Source: Ferruginibacter sp.
GTDB lineage: Bacteria; Bacteroidota; Bacteroidia; Chitinophagales; Chitinophagaceae
Assembly (NCBI GenBank): GCA_019638575.1
Contig: JAHBTN010000016.1
Coordinates: 22,949-86,948 of the forward strand
Direction: 5' to 3'
DNA: 64,000 nucleotides
The notes under the pieces were generated by a model that searched no databases, was not told the DNA's origin, and saw only the letters and a program-made list of their open reading frames with translations. The translations under genes and the position numbers were made by a program. The first letter of the stretch is position 1. Each line of letters opens with the position of its first letter. Shown here piece after piece: positions 36,257-46,717 of the stretch.

Positions 36257-36841
36257 TCAAATGGCTTTAAGGGCTTTTTTAATTAAATCTTCCAGTTTTA
36301 AAACTGATGGTTCGGCACGGATAATATTTTGGATAGTATTTTCTGCCTGGGCTCTTGAAATACCCAATGCTGTTAAAGCATTTAACGCATCTGCTTCTAA
36401 ACTATTGCCCATGTGTACAGAAGCAGTAACGCCGGTTCCTATCTTACCCATTTTATCCTTTAATTCAAGCACCAGTCTTTCGGCGGTTTTTTTTCCTATT
36501 CCTTTTATGCTTTCCAGCAACTTTACATTGTTTTGTACTATTGCAGCGCTTATTTCTTCGGGTTTTAATGATGATAGCATCATCCTGGCTGTTACAGCCC
36601 CAATACCCGATACGCCGGTTAGCATCACAAACATATCTTTTTCCTGCTTATCAAAAAAACCAAATAAAACATGTGCATCTTCCTTTACCTGCAAGTATGT
36701 AAACAACCTGCCTTCGTTTAAATGCTGTATGTTAGAATACGTATTTAGGCTGATGTTCACTTCAAACCCTATACCGTTTACATCCACATAAACTTGTGCA
36801 GGGTTTTTAAATGTAAATTTTCCTTGCAGGTAAGCGTACAT
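36257..36841 (-). CDS. ruvA: Holliday junction branch migration protein RuvA
   Basis: The 194-residue product has the RuvA layout: an N-terminal OB-fold (MYAYLQGKFTFKNPAQVYVDVNGIGFEVNIS), two helix-hairpin-helix motifs (MLTGVSGIGAVTARMMLSSL; SIKGIGKKTAERLVLELKDKMG), and a C-terminal domain III (ADALNALTALGISRAQAENTI) that contacts RuvB. It binds four-way junctions as a tetramer. ruvB is not adjacent. It is divergent from fabH and sits directly upstream of sprA. Confidence 0.96.
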   Translation of the reverse strand: MYAYLQGKFTFKNPAQVYVDVNGIGFEVNISLNTYSNIQHLNEGRLFTYLQVKEDAHVLFGFFDKQEKDMFVMLTGVSGIGAVTARMMLSSLKPEEISAAIVQNNVKLLESIKGIGKKTAERLVLELKDKMGKIGTGVTASVHMGNSLEADALNALTALGISRAQAENTIQNIIRAEPSVLKLEDLIKKALKAI

Positions 36842-36970
36842 ATTTTAATTCTGTAAATAGCGAAAATAAGGATTATTTATGAGCCAGCAGCCAATAGATA
36901 CAACTAAGCTTTTTTATGTACATTTACTTTTCGTTATCAAAAAAAAATCATACGAGAAAATAAGAATTTC

Positions 36971-37966
36971 ATGCAAAAGATAAATGCAGTAATAACTGCC
37001 GTTGGCGGTTATGTACCTGAGTACCGGCTTACCAATGCTGAACTGGAAACAATGGTTGATACAAACGATGAATGGATACGTACCCGAACAGGAATTGAAG
37101 AAAGAAGGATATTAAAAGGTGATGGGCTTGGCAGCAGCGATATGGCTGTTCCGGCTGTATTGGAGCTCTGTAAAAAACGTGGTATCAGCCCCCAAGAAAT
37201 TGATTGTTTAATTTGTGCTACAGTAACCCCGGATATGGTTTTTCCGGCCACGGCAAATATTATTTGCGATAAAGTTGGGGCTATAAATGCATTTAGCTTT
37301 GATATGATGGCCGCCTGCTCGGGCTTTTTATATGCCCTTACTACCGGCGCTGCATATATTGAAAGCGGCAGGTATAAAAAAATTGTAATTGTGGGGGTTG
37401 ATAAGATGAGCAGCATTATTGATTACAGCGACCGCACCACTTGCATTATTTTTGGCGATGGAGCCGGCGCAGTTTTACTTGAGCCATCAACCGATGATAC
37501 AGGCATAAAAGACAGTTTATTGAAAAGCGATGGTTCCGGCTGCAAATTTTTACATATGAAAGCCGGCGGATCTGTAAAACCTTCTACCGTTGAAACCGTA
37601 TTGGCCAAAGAACATTTTGTGTACCAGGAAGGCCAGGCTGTATTTAAGTTTGCCGTTAAAGGTATGGCCGATGTGAGTTACGAACTGATGGAAAGGAATA
37701 ACCTTACAGCCGATGATATTGCATGGCTGGTACCGCACCAGGCTAACCTGCGTATTATTGATGCTACAGCAAACCGTATGGGATTGCCTAAAGAAAAAGT
37801 GATGATTAATATTCAAAAATATGGCAACACTACTGCTGGTACCTTACCATTATGCTTATGGGAGTGGGAAAAACAACTAAAAAAAGGTGATAATATCATA
37901 CTTGCTGCTTTTGGCGGTGGATTTACCTGGGGAGCCACCTGGGTAAAATGGGGATACAATAGTTGA
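36971..37966 (+). CDS. fabH: 3-oxoacyl-ACP synthase III (KAS III)
   Basis: The 331-residue protein has the KAS III triad: Cys in [12 protein letters not shown], His in VPHQANLRI and Asn in KYGNTTAG. Also visible are [16 protein letters not shown] near the N-terminus, [11 protein letters not shown] and the C-terminal [15 protein letters not shown]. It starts fatty-acid synthesis by condensing a short acyl-CoA with malonyl-ACP. It is divergent from ruvA across 129 nt, and the subtilase gene follows after 48 nt on the same strand. The gene is isolated from plsX and rpmF, so it may be one of several FabH copies in the genome. Confidence 0.95.
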   Translation: MQKINAVITAVGGYVPEYRLTNAELETMVDTNDEWIRTRTGIEERRILKGDGLGSSDMAVPAVLELCKKRGISPQEIDCLICATVTPDMVFPATANIICDKVGAINAFSFDMMAACSGFLYALTTGAAYIESGRYKKIVIVGVDKMSSIIDYSDRTTCIIFGDGAGAVLLEPSTDDTGIKDSLLKSDGSGCKFLHMKAGGSVKPSTVETVLAKEHFVYQEGQAVFKFAVKGMADVSYELMERNNLTADDIAWLVPHQANLRIIDATANRMGLPKEKVMINIQKYGNTTAGTLPLCLWEWEKQLKKGDNIILAAFGGGFTWGATWVKWGYNS

Positions 37967-38014
37967 TTAGCTAAACCCGTTAACACTGAAAGGTCTGTTT
38001 GAAAAAAATATTTT

Positions 38015-40426
38015 ATGAAAAAAACAATACTGTTTGTATTCAGTGCATTATTTTTTATAACTACCAATAGCCAGGCACAATTTACCCGTTACATAGTAAA
38101 ACTTACCGATAAAGGATATAATCCTTTTTCCATCAATAACCCTATACAATTTTTAACACAACGTTCTATTGACCGCAGAAACCGCTATAACATTGCCATC
38201 GATTCAACTGATTTACCCGTTACAGCAAGATATATCGATAGTATTAAAAATGCCGGCGCAGTTACCATTCTCAATACATCAAAATGGCTAAACCAGGTTG
38301 CCATACAAACAAGTGATGCTGCAGCCCTGGTTAAAATAAACAGTTTTCCATTTGTTATGGCCACTTCACCTATCGGCAGTTTTGCAAACACAAGCAATAA
38401 ACCGGTTAATAAAAAATTAGATGCAGAAATTACAGGTAACACTGCTCCCCTGTCAACATCAAATTTAATTACTGCAGATTATTATAATTATGGCCTCAGT
38501 TATGCCCAGGTGCATTTACATAACGGAGAGTTTTTACATAATCGTGGTTTTAGAGGGCAGGGCATGCAAATGGCCGTGCTGGATGCAGGATTTTACCACT
38601 ACCTTACACTACCAACTTTTGACAGTATAAGAAACAACGGGCAGGTTTTAGGCACCTGGGATTTTGTAGCCCGAAATGAAAGTGTAAATGAAGACCATAC
38701 ACATGGTATGAACTGCCTAAGTACTATTGCTGCCAACATGCCCGGCACATTTATGGGCACTGCACCAAAAACATCTTTTTATTTATTCAGAACCGAAGAT
38801 GTAAGCAGTGAATATCCTATTGAAGAACAAAACTGGGTAGCAGGAATGGAAAAAGCAGATAGCCTTGGTGTAGAAATTACTTCCACATCGCTGGGCTATT
38901 ATAATTTTGATAACCCTGCCTTAAACTATACATACGCTAATCTTGATGGTAATACCACATTAAGCGCAAGGGGCGCCGATATGGCCGCTAAAAAAGGTAT
39001 GCTTTGTGTAATTGCAGCGGGTAACGAAGGCAACAATGCATGGCACTATATTATTACCCCTTCTGATGCCGACAGTGTAATGGCGGTAGGCGCCGTTAAT
39101 ACATCGGGTGTAGTTGGTAGCTTTAGCAGTTATGGGCCCAGCAGCGATGGGCAAATAAAACCTTCTGTAGCTGCTGTTGGTGTTGGCTCTGTAATTGCAA
39201 ACCCATCTACAGGCCAGCCAACTTATGGCAATGGAACTTCCTTTGCAACACCTATTATGGCAGGCCTCACCACTTGTTTGTGGCAGGCATTTCCCGAAAT
39301 AAATAATATGGGTATCATTAATGTATTACAACAATCGGCTACTAGAGCTTCTAACCCCGATAACCGTGTGGGCTACGGCATACCCGATATGAAAAAAGCT
39401 TTTGTTATGCTTATTAAACAACTGTATTCTCAACAGGCGGTTGTTGCTAATTGCAATGTTACTTTTCAATTAAATGCTAAAACCGATTCTGCAATTACTA
39501 TTGACGTACAAAGAAAGCTTCCCGGCGAAATAATTTACAATACGATAAACACAATATCATCTACCGGTGGTTTTAAAATGAATAATTTAATTTTTGTTGA
39601 TGACTTAAGTATGTACACCACAAGCGGCATCTCTTATCGCTTTAAAATGAACATTGCCGCCGATACCAGTTTTTATCTTGATAGCACAATCGTAAATTTT
39701 ATACCAAAGCCAAATCTTGGTACCGATAAATCAATAAGCATTTGCAGCGGTAACAGTTTAAACCTTACTACGCAATTTGTAACAACAGGATTAAATATCA
39801 ACTGGACTATCAATGGCACAAACGTTGCCAATCCTTTGGCTGTAAATATGCCGGGGATATATCAACTTATTGCTACAAATGCCAGTGGCTGCGCCGATAC
39901 GGTAACACTTACTTTAACCATAAATACTAAGCCAAACCTGGGCAATGATTTATTGTTTACTAAATGTACCGATAGCACTTTAAACCTGCTAACCCTTTTT
40001 AATACCACAAATTTAATAACCAACTGGACCATTGGCGGCATAACAGTAACCAACCCGGCTGCTGTTTTAAGCGAAGGTGTTTACCGGTTAATTGCAGAAA
40101 ATAATTTTGGCTGTGCTGATACCGCATTGGTTACCATTAGTAACGATAACGGGATTTGTATTGCTGCCTTGAAAGAAGAAGTTATAATTAGTCCTAACCC
40201 GGTTAGTGATAACCTTACAATTTTAGTTGCCCGAAAAAACGCAGTGAAAGTAGATATCACTATTCATAACAGCATTGGCCAAATGGTGTTAAAACAAACA
40301 TACCAGCAATCGCCGGGGCAGGCAAATTATTCCATTCCATTTAAAAAATGGAGTGGCGGGGTGTATTTTGTAACCATAAGACTTAATGATGAAAAAGTTT
40401 TGGTAAAAAAAGTTGTGAAGCAATAA
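38015..40426 (+). CDS. Secreted S8 (subtilisin-like) peptidase with T9SS type A sorting domain
   Basis: The 803 residues comprise a signal peptide (KKTILFVFSALFFITTNSQAQ), a propeptide-like region (about 22-140), the S8 domain with catalytic Asp in MAVLDAGFYH, His in NEDHTHGMNCLS and Ser in NGTSFATPIMAGL, then Ig-like segments with repeated TNWTIGG and INWTING patterns, and a C-terminal type A sorting domain (about 725-803; ISPNPVSDNLTILV, IHNSIGQMVLKQTY, GGVYFVTIRL, LVKKVVKQ). Such proteins leave the cell through T9SS. Its stop lies 3 nt from that of the convergent rsmB-like gene. Confidence 0.93.
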   Translation: MKKTILFVFSALFFITTNSQAQFTRYIVKLTDKGYNPFSINNPIQFLTQRSIDRRNRYNIAIDSTDLPVTARYIDSIKNAGAVTILNTSKWLNQVAIQTSDAAALVKINSFPFVMATSPIGSFANTSNKPVNKKLDAEITGNTAPLSTSNLITADYYNYGLSYAQVHLHNGEFLHNRGFRGQGMQMAVLDAGFYHYLTLPTFDSIRNNGQVLGTWDFVARNESVNEDHTHGMNCLSTIAANMPGTFMGTAPKTSFYLFRTEDVSSEYPIEEQNWVAGMEKADSLGVEITSTSLGYYNFDNPALNYTYANLDGNTTLSARGADMAAKKGMLCVIAAGNEGNNAWHYIITPSDADSVMAVGAVNTSGVVGSFSSYGPSSDGQIKPSVAAVGVGSVIANPSTGQPTYGNGTSFATPIMAGLTTCLWQAFPEINNMGIINVLQQSATRASNPDNRVGYGIPDMKKAFVMLIKQLYSQQAVVANCNVTFQLNAKTDSAITIDVQRKLPGEIIYNTINTISSTGGFKMNNLIFVDDLSMYTTSGISYRFKMNIAADTSFYLDSTIVNFIPKPNLGTDKSISICSGNSLNLTTQFVTTGLNINWTINGTNVANPLAVNMPGIYQLIATNASGCADTVTLTLTINTKPNLGNDLLFTKCTDSTLNLLTLFNTTNLITNWTIGGITVTNPAAVLSEGVYRLIAENNFGCADTALVTISNDNGICIAALKEEVIISPNPVSDNLTILVARKNAVKVDITIHNSIGQMVLKQTYQQSPGQANYSIPFKKWSGGVYFVTIRLNDEKVLVKKVVKQ

Positions 40427-40429
40427 AAT

Positions 40430-41587
40430 TCAATTTTTAAAGACTGCTACAAACATAGAGTCGGCTTTATTATTGTACCCTTTCAACAGTTCCATTTTTA
40501 TTAATTGCATTTTTAAATCAGATTTTATAAAGTTTGTCACTTCTTCATTTTCTTTTTTAAAAACAGAACAGGTGATATAAATGAACATGCCGCCGGGTTG
40601 CAATTGCGTAATAGCATTACGTACAATTTTTTTCTGCAGGGTGCTATATTCATTTATCTTTTGGGGGTTAAAATAAAACAACTGCTCCGGTGTGCGGCTC
40701 CAGGTGCCACTGCCGGTGCAGGGAGCATCGCAGATGATAAGCTGATAGTTTGTTTTTGGCAACCTGCAATTTTCAACTGACAGGTCGGCAATAAACGATT
40801 GGTATTTTTTTATTCCTGCTTTTTCAAATCTTTTTTTAAGGTTGGTAAGTATGCTTTCCCTTATATCAGAAACAGTAAGATTAATTTTCCCTTGCAGGAT
40901 ATCATAAACCAATATTGATTTACCGCCGCTTGCAGCACAGCAATCCCAAACCTGTAAATTACAGGTTTGTATTTTATCATCTTTTAAAATATCTAAAACT
41001 TTTTGCGAATTACAATCCTGCACTACCACTTCTTCATCTACCTTTAAAATGCTATCAATATTTATAGCATTAGCTAAGGCAATGCAATTGCCAGGTAACA
41101 ACTCAAACTCCAGGCCTGCGGCCTGTAATTTTTTTAACACCTCATCTTTATTACCCGGCCTTATCCGTAAAAACAAGCCGGGCTGATAAAAAAAAGATTT
41201 ACTGAAAGATTCAAAATCAATACCTGCGCTTAATTCGTGGCTGAAAGGAAAAACCTTTGTTATATCAATATTTGTAATTTCAAGTTTTTCTTCAAGTGGT
41301 ATCGATATTTTTTGGTTCCATTCTGGTTTATGAAACTGTAAAAACTCATTGGTATGCCGGTTACATAAAAAAACTGAAACAATAATTTTTTCATCAACAG
41401 GTAATTGCGGCAGCGCTTTCCCCGGGCGAAAATAGTTATAACATAATGCACTTACCTGTTTACGGTCTTTAGCGCCCAATTTTTTGTTTGCAGAAAAATA
41501 TTTTTTTAAAAAGATGGCAAAGGGCACATCACCTTTGTAACTTTCAATAATTTTTTTTGCCGTATTTAAATAAGAGTAATAGCGCAT
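40430..41587 (-). CDS. RsmB/NOP2/Sun-family RNA (cytosine-5) methyltransferase
   Basis: The 385-residue protein carries the SAM-binding segment WDCCAASGGKSILVYDIL, motif IV DAPCTGSGTWSRTPEQL, and motif VI ITCSVFKKENEEV with the two cysteines used by m5C RNA methyltransferases. The N-terminal part (FLKKYFSANKKLGAKDRKQVSALCYNYFR) is a shortened NusB-like region. The usual target is C967 of 16S rRNA, but Bacteroidota have several members and the exact site is uncertain. It is downstream of sucB with a hairpin between them. Confidence 0.88.
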   Translation of the reverse strand: MRYYSYLNTAKKIIESYKGDVPFAIFLKKYFSANKKLGAKDRKQVSALCYNYFRPGKALPQLPVDEKIIVSVFLCNRHTNEFLQFHKPEWNQKISIPLEEKLEITNIDITKVFPFSHELSAGIDFESFSKSFFYQPGLFLRIRPGNKDEVLKKLQAAGLEFELLPGNCIALANAINIDSILKVDEEVVVQDCNSQKVLDILKDDKIQTCNLQVWDCCAASGGKSILVYDILQGKINLTVSDIRESILTNLKKRFEKAGIKKYQSFIADLSVENCRLPKTNYQLIICDAPCTGSGTWSRTPEQLFYFNPQKINEYSTLQKKIVRNAITQLQPGGMFIYITCSVFKKENEEVTNFIKSDLKMQLIKMELLKGYNNKADSMFVAVFKN

Positions 41588-41594
41588 AATTTAA

Positions 41595-41629
41595 AAAGGA
41601 TTCTTAAGTATAAAACTTCAGAATCCTTT
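41595..41629 (-). terminator. Hairpin between sucB and the rsmB-like gene, possible terminator
   Basis: AAAGGATTCT (41595-41604) and AGAATCCTTT (41620-41629) form a 10-bp stem around a 15-nt loop. It lies 36 nt beyond the sucB stop and 8 nt before the next start codon. The T-run after it is better on the plus strand than on the minus strand, so termination of sucB is plausible but not certain. Confidence 0.45.
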
Positions 41630-41664
41630 CAATTTTTTAAGATCAATTTTTTAAAGAAGTTATT

Positions 41665-42897
41665 CTACAATTCTAATAAGCTTTTTACAGGATCTTTTCC
41701 AAAGAGCAATAGAGCAGGGTTTTCAAGTAATTCTTTCACCCTTACTAAAAATCCTACAGATTCCCTACCATCAATAATGCGGTGATCATAGCTAAGCGCC
41801 ACATACATCATGGGTTTAATTACCACTTGCCCGTTTACAGCTACCGGTCTTTCTACAATATTATGCATACCTAATATAGCGCTTTGTGGAATATTAATAA
41901 TTGGCGTACTCATCATAGAGCCAAAGATGCCGCCATTGGTGATAGTAAAAGTGCCGCCGGCCATTTCTTCGATAGTAAGTTTATTTTCTTTTGCTTTTGT
42001 AGCAAGTTCAACTACGGTTGCTTCAATACCAGCCATACTTAAACTTTCGGCATTGCGTATAACCGGTACTACAAGGCCTTTGGGGGCGCTTACTGCAATT
42101 GAAACATCGCAATAATCGTGGTAAACGATATTCTCACCATCAATATAAGCATTTACTGACGGCCATTCCATCAATGCATAGGTACAGGCTTTGGTAAAAA
42201 AGCTCATAAAACCAAGGTTTACACCGTGCAGTTCTTTAAACTTATCCTTGTACTTTTTTCTTATTTCCATTATGGCGCTCATATCCACTTCATTAAAAGT
42301 GGTAAGCATGGCAGTTGAGTTTTTTGCTTCAACCAATCTCCTGCTGATGGTTTTACGCAGGTTACTCATTTTCTGCACTTTTTCATTTCTTGAAAACAAA
42401 TCTGTTCCCGGTTTCCTGCCCGGGTTATTTAAGGCGTCCATCACATCCTGCTTCACTATTTTTCCATTGCTGCCCGATGGGTGTACAATTTTTACATCTA
42501 CTTTTTTATCGGCAATAATTGCTGCAGCTACAGGTGTAGCTTTAACATCAGCTTGTGGTTTAGTTTCTGTAGTTTTTATTTGTGCTGTGGTTTCTTTTAC
42601 TGGAGCTTCTTTTTTTACTTCCACAGAAATATTTTCTTTTGCTTCTACTTCGGGTTTTGCTGCTTCTGTATCAATAGTGCAAACCACATCACCAATATTA
42701 ACGGTATCGCCTTCAGCCGCAATAATTTTTATAACACCTGCCTGCTCGGCATTTAATTCAAAAGTGGCTTTTTCGCTTTCCAGTTCAGCAATCACTTCAT
42801 CCCTGTTGGCATAATCGCCATCCTTTTTAAACCATTTAACAAGGGTTACCTCACTAATACTTTCACCTACCGTAGGCACTTTTATTTCAATTGGCAT
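41665..42897 (-). CDS. sucB: Dihydrolipoyllysine succinyltransferase, E2 of 2-oxoglutarate dehydrogenase
   Basis: The 410-residue E2 protein has an N-terminal lipoyl domain with Lys43 in [12 protein letters not shown], an Ala/Lys/Glu-rich linker (about 78-120), a peripheral-subunit-binding region (about 122-158; [30 protein letters not shown]), and a catalytic domain ending [26 protein letters not shown] with the HxxxDG motif. Length, single lipoyl domain and catalytic-domain sequence favour the succinyltransferase of the TCA cycle over pyruvate dehydrogenase E2. The E1 gene (sucA), often upstream, is not here. The E3-binding segment is more degenerate than usual. Confidence 0.92.
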   Translation of the reverse strand: MPIEIKVPTVGESISEVTLVKWFKKDGDYANRDEVIAELESEKATFELNAEQAGVIKIIAAEGDTVNIGDVVCTIDTEAAKPEVEAKENISVEVKKEAPVKETTAQIKTTETKPQADVKATPVAAAIIADKKVDVKIVHPSGSNGKIVKQDVMDALNNPGRKPGTDLFSRNEKVQKMSNLRKTISRRLVEAKNSTAMLTTFNEVDMSAIMEIRKKYKDKFKELHGVNLGFMSFFTKACTYALMEWPSVNAYIDGENIVYHDYCDVSIAVSAPKGLVVPVIRNAESLSMAGIEATVVELATKAKENKLTIEEMAGGTFTITNGGIFGSMMSTPIINIPQSAILGMHNIVERPVAVNGQVVIKPMMYVALSYDHRIIDGRESVGFLVRVKELLENPALLLFGKDPVKSLLEL

Positions 42898-43048
42898 TTA
42901 TTTTAATTTAATGTTGCACAAATTTCGGGGAAATTTAAAGATAATTAAAATTGATTTCTATAAATCAATTTGTGTTTAAACCAATTAATACAGGGGATAT
43001 TTTTACAATAAATGCAAAAAACTAAATAAAATTTGCTGTGGTTTAAGC

Positions 43049-43924
43049 TTAAGCGCCCAGGTAGGTTTTTAAAAGCTTACACCGTGATGTACTGCGTAGT
43101 TTTGTAATGGCTTTATCTTTTATTTGCCTTACCCTTTCACGGGTTAAGTTAAAATGTTCTCCAATATCTTCCAGGCTCAATGCATGATCTACACCAATAC
43201 CAAAAAAGAAACGGATTACATCTTTTTGCCTTTCGGTAAGGGTACTAAGTGAGCGGTCTATTTCTGTTTTTAAAGATGCTTTAAAGGCAAGTTCATCATC
43301 TGTTTTTTCTGCATTTTGGTTTATCATCACATCAATCAAAGTACTGTCTTCGCCATCAGATAAAGGCTGATCCATACTTACGTGGCGTACCGATGAGCTT
43401 AAAGCAGATGCGATATCTTCCACTTCCATATCAAGTAAATTAGCTAGTTCTTCGGGTGTGGGCTCTCTCTCAAATTCCTGTTCTAACTGAGAATAAGCTT
43501 TACTTATGCGGTTTGTAAGGCCTACTTTATTGAGTGGTAAGCGTACAATCCTGGATTGTTCGGCAAGGGCTTGTAAGATACTTTGGCGAATCCACCATAC
43601 GGCATATGATATAAATTTAAAACCACGGGTTTCGTCAAATCGTTGTGCTGCTTTTATAAGGCCAAGGTTTCCTTCGTTAATAAGATCGGGCAATGTTAGA
43701 CCCTGGTTTTGATATTGCTTGGCAACAGATACTACAAAACGCAAATTAGCTTTGGTTAATTTTTCCAATGCTGCCTGGTCGCCTTGTTTTATTTTAATAG
43801 CAAGTTTTACTTCCTCTTCCGGGGTAATCAAATCTACTCTACCAATTTCCTGCAGGTATTTTTCTAAACTCTGGCTTTCACGGTTTGTGATTGACTTAGT
43901 GATCTTAAGCTGACGCATGCTCAT
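43049..43924 (-). CDS. rpoD: RNA polymerase primary sigma factor (short Bacteroidota type)
   Basis: About 290 residues with sigma-70 region 1.2 ([27 protein letters not shown]), region 2 ([58 protein letters not shown]), region 3, and region 4 ([28 protein letters not shown]). It lacks region 1.1 and the non-conserved insert, as is normal for the Bacteroidota housekeeping sigma that reads TTG/TAnnTTTG promoters. ATGs exist at 43924 (MSMRQLK) and 43918 ([14 protein letters not shown]). The second is the customary family start. Confidence 0.96.
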   Translation of the reverse strand: MSMRQLKITKSITNRESQSLEKYLQEIGRVDLITPEEEVKLAIKIKQGDQAALEKLTKANLRFVVSVAKQYQNQGLTLPDLINEGNLGLIKAAQRFDETRGFKFISYAVWWIRQSILQALAEQSRIVRLPLNKVGLTNRISKAYSQLEQEFEREPTPEELANLLDMEVEDIASALSSSVRHVSMDQPLSDGEDSTLIDVMINQNAEKTDDELAFKASLKTEIDRSLSTLTERQKDVIRFFFGIGVDHALSLEDIGEHFNLTRERVRQIKDKAITKLRSTSRCKLLKTYLGA

Positions 43925-44189
43925 AAGCCGGTTGATTAAAAGTTAAAGTAGAAAAAGGTTTTGGGTTAACAACTTGTTAAAAACTACCGCAGTTATTAAC
44001 GTAATTTATACTTTTTATGATATGCTGCCAAAAATAAAAAACTAAAAAGCTGGATTTCAGTAGATTTTAAACCATCTTGTTTAATATTTTTATATATAAT
44101 CTAAAACAAAAAATAAAGAGATAAATAATTTGTTCTGTAGATTATTTCGTTATTATTGCAGCATAGCAATGAAATTTTAAATATAAAAG

Positions 44190-44570
44190 ATGAGTAAAAA
44201 AGTTTTATATACACTTGAATACCCGGTTAGATGTTCTCCCGCCATCTTGTATGAATTTTTACGAACACCTGCCGGCTTGCAGGAGTGGTTTGCCGATAAA
44301 GTGGATGAGCATGAAGGCAAATTTAGTTTTAGCTGGAATGGTTCGGTTGATAAGGCCGATCTGATAGAAAGTGAAGAAGCAAAGTTTGTACGTTTTAGAT
44401 GGGATACGATGGCTAAAGATGAATATTTTGAATGGCGAATCGATAAATCGGAAGTTACCAACCAAACTATTTTGGTGATTAGTGATTTTGCCGAAAAGAA
44501 AGATATTAAAGACCAAAGCCAGTTGTGGGACTACCAGGTTAAAGATTTATTTCACCGATTGGGAAGTTGA
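44190..44570 (+). CDS. START-like domain protein (AHSA1-related)
   Basis: The 126-residue product begins KKVLYTLEYPVRCSPAILYEFLRTPAGLQEWFADKV and continues with alternating strands (GKFSFSWNGSVDKADLIESEEAKFVRFRWD; YFEWRIDKSEVTNQTILVISDFAE) and a C-terminal helix, matching the START-like/SRPBCC fold of a small Bacteroidota family. The ligand is unknown. It is divergent from rpoD, and its last 19 nt overlap the 3' end of the opposite-strand gene at 44552. Confidence 0.82.
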   Translation: MSKKVLYTLEYPVRCSPAILYEFLRTPAGLQEWFADKVDEHEGKFSFSWNGSVDKADLIESEEAKFVRFRWDTMAKDEYFEWRIDKSEVTNQTILVISDFAEKKDIKDQSQLWDYQVKDLFHRLGS

Positions 44571-45187
44571 TTTTGAAGTATATCAAAAAAATGTGTGAAC
44601 GTATTTTCCAGTAATAACGGGATTTGTTGCCATTGTTGTAACGGAAATCTTGCAGCCAGTTTTATAAATTTTTTTTGCTCAATGATAGTAGCAAACTCTT
44701 CTTTTGAAATTTCATTTACAGCTTTATAATTATCTTCTTCAAAATAATGGTGCCACTGGCTTTGGTGCACATTTACATAATACCCATAGCTTTTTATTTC
44801 ATTGTAATTACTTAAAAGGCTTTGCTGGTACTTTTGTTTATACGCCCCAGATAAATGTATGGTTACACTAAAAAAATTTGCCCACCAAAACATGGTTCTT
44901 ACAGCAAAAATATTTTCATCTTTAAAATACCGGGGATAGTCAAGTATCAAAAATGGCAATTGCAGGTAGTTTTCGCCTTTAGATATTTTGGCATTAGATG
45001 CAAACAATTCCTTTGGTAATATATCTGCATGATTAAGCAAGATGTTTTTTTGCCTGGCAGCCAAATTACCTAATAGTTCACTTATCTTATCCATCACCAC
45101 CCGTTTAGTTAAAATCCAGTCCCGGTTATTTAACAGGTTCTGTTCATCGGCAGAAAGCATTAATTTTGGTTCTTTATTCACAGGCAT
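44552..45187 (-). CDS. Hypothetical protein, Bacteroidota-type
   Basis: From the ATG at 45187 (MPVNKEPKLMLSADEQNLLNN) the product has 211 residues with no signal peptide. It is rich in aromatic residues (TMFWWANFFSVTIHLSG; HQSQWHHYFEEDNYKAVNEI) and looks mostly helical. I do not recognise a named domain. The frame remains open to 45586, but that part is antisense to the LptF/G gene and reads like a shadow. A start at 45229 would make the two divergent genes share a start region, so 45187 is preferred. The 3' end overlaps the START-like gene by 19 nt. Confidence 0.7.
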   Translation of the reverse strand: MPVNKEPKLMLSADEQNLLNNRDWILTKRVVMDKISELLGNLAARQKNILLNHADILPKELFASNAKISKGENYLQLPFLILDYPRYFKDENIFAVRTMFWWANFFSVTIHLSGAYKQKYQQSLLSNYNEIKSYGYYVNVHQSQWHHYFEEDNYKAVNEISKEEFATIIEQKKFIKLAARFPLQQWQQIPLLLENTFTHFFDILQNQLPNR

Positions 45188-45227
45188 CAAATTACTACAT
45201 TTAATTTGATTACGTTTTGGGTATCGC

Positions 45228-46649
45228 ATGATTAAAAAATTAGACCGGCTAATCCTTAAATCATTTATTGGGCCGTTTATTATAACGTTCTTCATAGCAT
45301 TTTTTGTATTAATGATGCAGGGCCTGTGGAAATACCTGGATGACCTGGTTGGTAAAGGCCTCGATTTTGTAACCATCGGAAAATTTCTTTGGTATGTAAG
45401 CGCCTCTATGCTTACACTTGCCATGCCCATTGCCATACTTATTTCATCTATCATGACTTTTGGTAACCTGGGCGAAAGTTTTGAACTGGTTGCCATTAAA
45501 GCATCGGGCATTTCATTATTGCGGTTTATGCGGCCGCTGATGTGGGTGGCTGTTTTATTTTGTGGTATTACTTTTTTATTTGCCAACTATGTTATACCCT
45601 ATGCCAATTTAAAATTTGTGGCATTGTACAACGATATCTTTTACAAAAAACCAGCGTTTGATTTAAAGGAAGGAGTTTTTTTTACGCATATTCCAAACTA
45701 CGCTATTAAAGCCGGTAAAAAGGATGCTGATGGTAAAACCATTCATAATATTATTATTTATGAACAAACCAACCCTATTCAAAACAATACCATCATTGCA
45801 GAAAAAGGCGTGATGTCTATTTCTAAGGATAAGAAATTTTTAGAGTTTAACCTCACCAATGGGCATCGCTACGAAGAAACAGGCAACAGCACCGATACCA
45901 GCAATGAATATATCAGGCTTGATTTTAGTTCGTTTAAAAAATTATTCGACCTGAGTGCGCTGCAAAAACAAAATACAAACGATAGTATTTATCGTAATAA
46001 TTTTAAAATGCTTAGCGCCGGCCAGATAAACCGGTCGCTTGACTCGCTGTATAAATTAAGCGACAGTTTAAAAAGCCGCTCTAAACGAACGGCATCAATT
46101 TACCTGCCCTATATTACTTATGGCGATACTTCAAAATATAAAGTACCGCAAATGCACACCACTTATACAGCTTTTGATTCTATCATCCCCGACTCGGCAC
46201 GGTACCTGGTTAATACAACAGCTATTGGTATTGTTAATAATTTAAAAAACTCACTTGAAAGTGTTGCCAGCGAACAGGCAGCCCGAAAAGAAGAAATACG
46301 ATATCATAAAATTGAATGGCACAGGAAATTTTCACTTTCAATGGCCTGCTTTGTTTTATTTTTTATTGGTGCACCACTTGGCTCCATCATTCGCAAAGGC
46401 GGGCTGGGTATGCCCTTGGTAGTTGCTATCATTTTCTTTTTACTTTTTCACCTGCTTAATATGTTTGGCGAAAAATTTGTAAAAGAGGATATCACATCAC
46501 CATTTATAGGCATGTGGCTGGCTGTAATGGTACTTACACCGGTTGGCATTTTTTTAACTTATAAAGCCATGCACGATTCACAACTCTTTAATAAAGAATT
46601 TTATAACAGGATGTTCAAAAAAATAAAAACTATTTTCTTAAAAAAATAA
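45228..46649 (+). CDS. LptF/LptG family permease (YjgP/YjgQ), lipopolysaccharide export
   Basis: The 473-residue inner-membrane protein begins KKLDRLILKSFIGPFIITFFIAFFVLMMQGLWKYLDDLVGKGLD, the typical YjgP/YjgQ start. Transmembrane segments lie at about 15-35, 60-85, 100-125 and three more near the C-terminus (FSLSMACFVLFFIGAPLGSIIRKGGLGMPLVVAIIFFLLFHLLNMFG). The central periplasmic beta-jellyroll (about 130-370) is longer than in E. coli LptF/G. With LptB it would extract LPS from the inner membrane. LptF versus LptG cannot be decided here. Confidence 0.9.
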   Translation: MIKKLDRLILKSFIGPFIITFFIAFFVLMMQGLWKYLDDLVGKGLDFVTIGKFLWYVSASMLTLAMPIAILISSIMTFGNLGESFELVAIKASGISLLRFMRPLMWVAVLFCGITFLFANYVIPYANLKFVALYNDIFYKKPAFDLKEGVFFTHIPNYAIKAGKKDADGKTIHNIIIYEQTNPIQNNTIIAEKGVMSISKDKKFLEFNLTNGHRYEETGNSTDTSNEYIRLDFSSFKKLFDLSALQKQNTNDSIYRNNFKMLSAGQINRSLDSLYKLSDSLKSRSKRTASIYLPYITYGDTSKYKVPQMHTTYTAFDSIIPDSARYLVNTTAIGIVNNLKNSLESVASEQAARKEEIRYHKIEWHRKFSLSMACFVLFFIGAPLGSIIRKGGLGMPLVVAIIFFLLFHLLNMFGEKFVKEDITSPFIGMWLAVMVLTPVGIFLTYKAMHDSQLFNKEFYNRMFKKIKTIFLKK

Positions 46650-46717
46650 TCGTAAAATTATTCTCTTGTTATAACACTTATAGATTATTGGCTGTGCTGT
46701 TTGAATCAATCATTAAA

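Noticed and set aside
36249-36791. Plus-strand ORF of 180 residues over ruvA
   Set aside because: It is a shadow of ruvA, whose HhH motifs and domain III are unmistakable on the minus strand.
45230-45586. N-terminal extension of the minus-strand hypothetical protein
   Set aside because: It lies wholly antisense to the conserved start of the LptF/G gene and has shadow-like composition.
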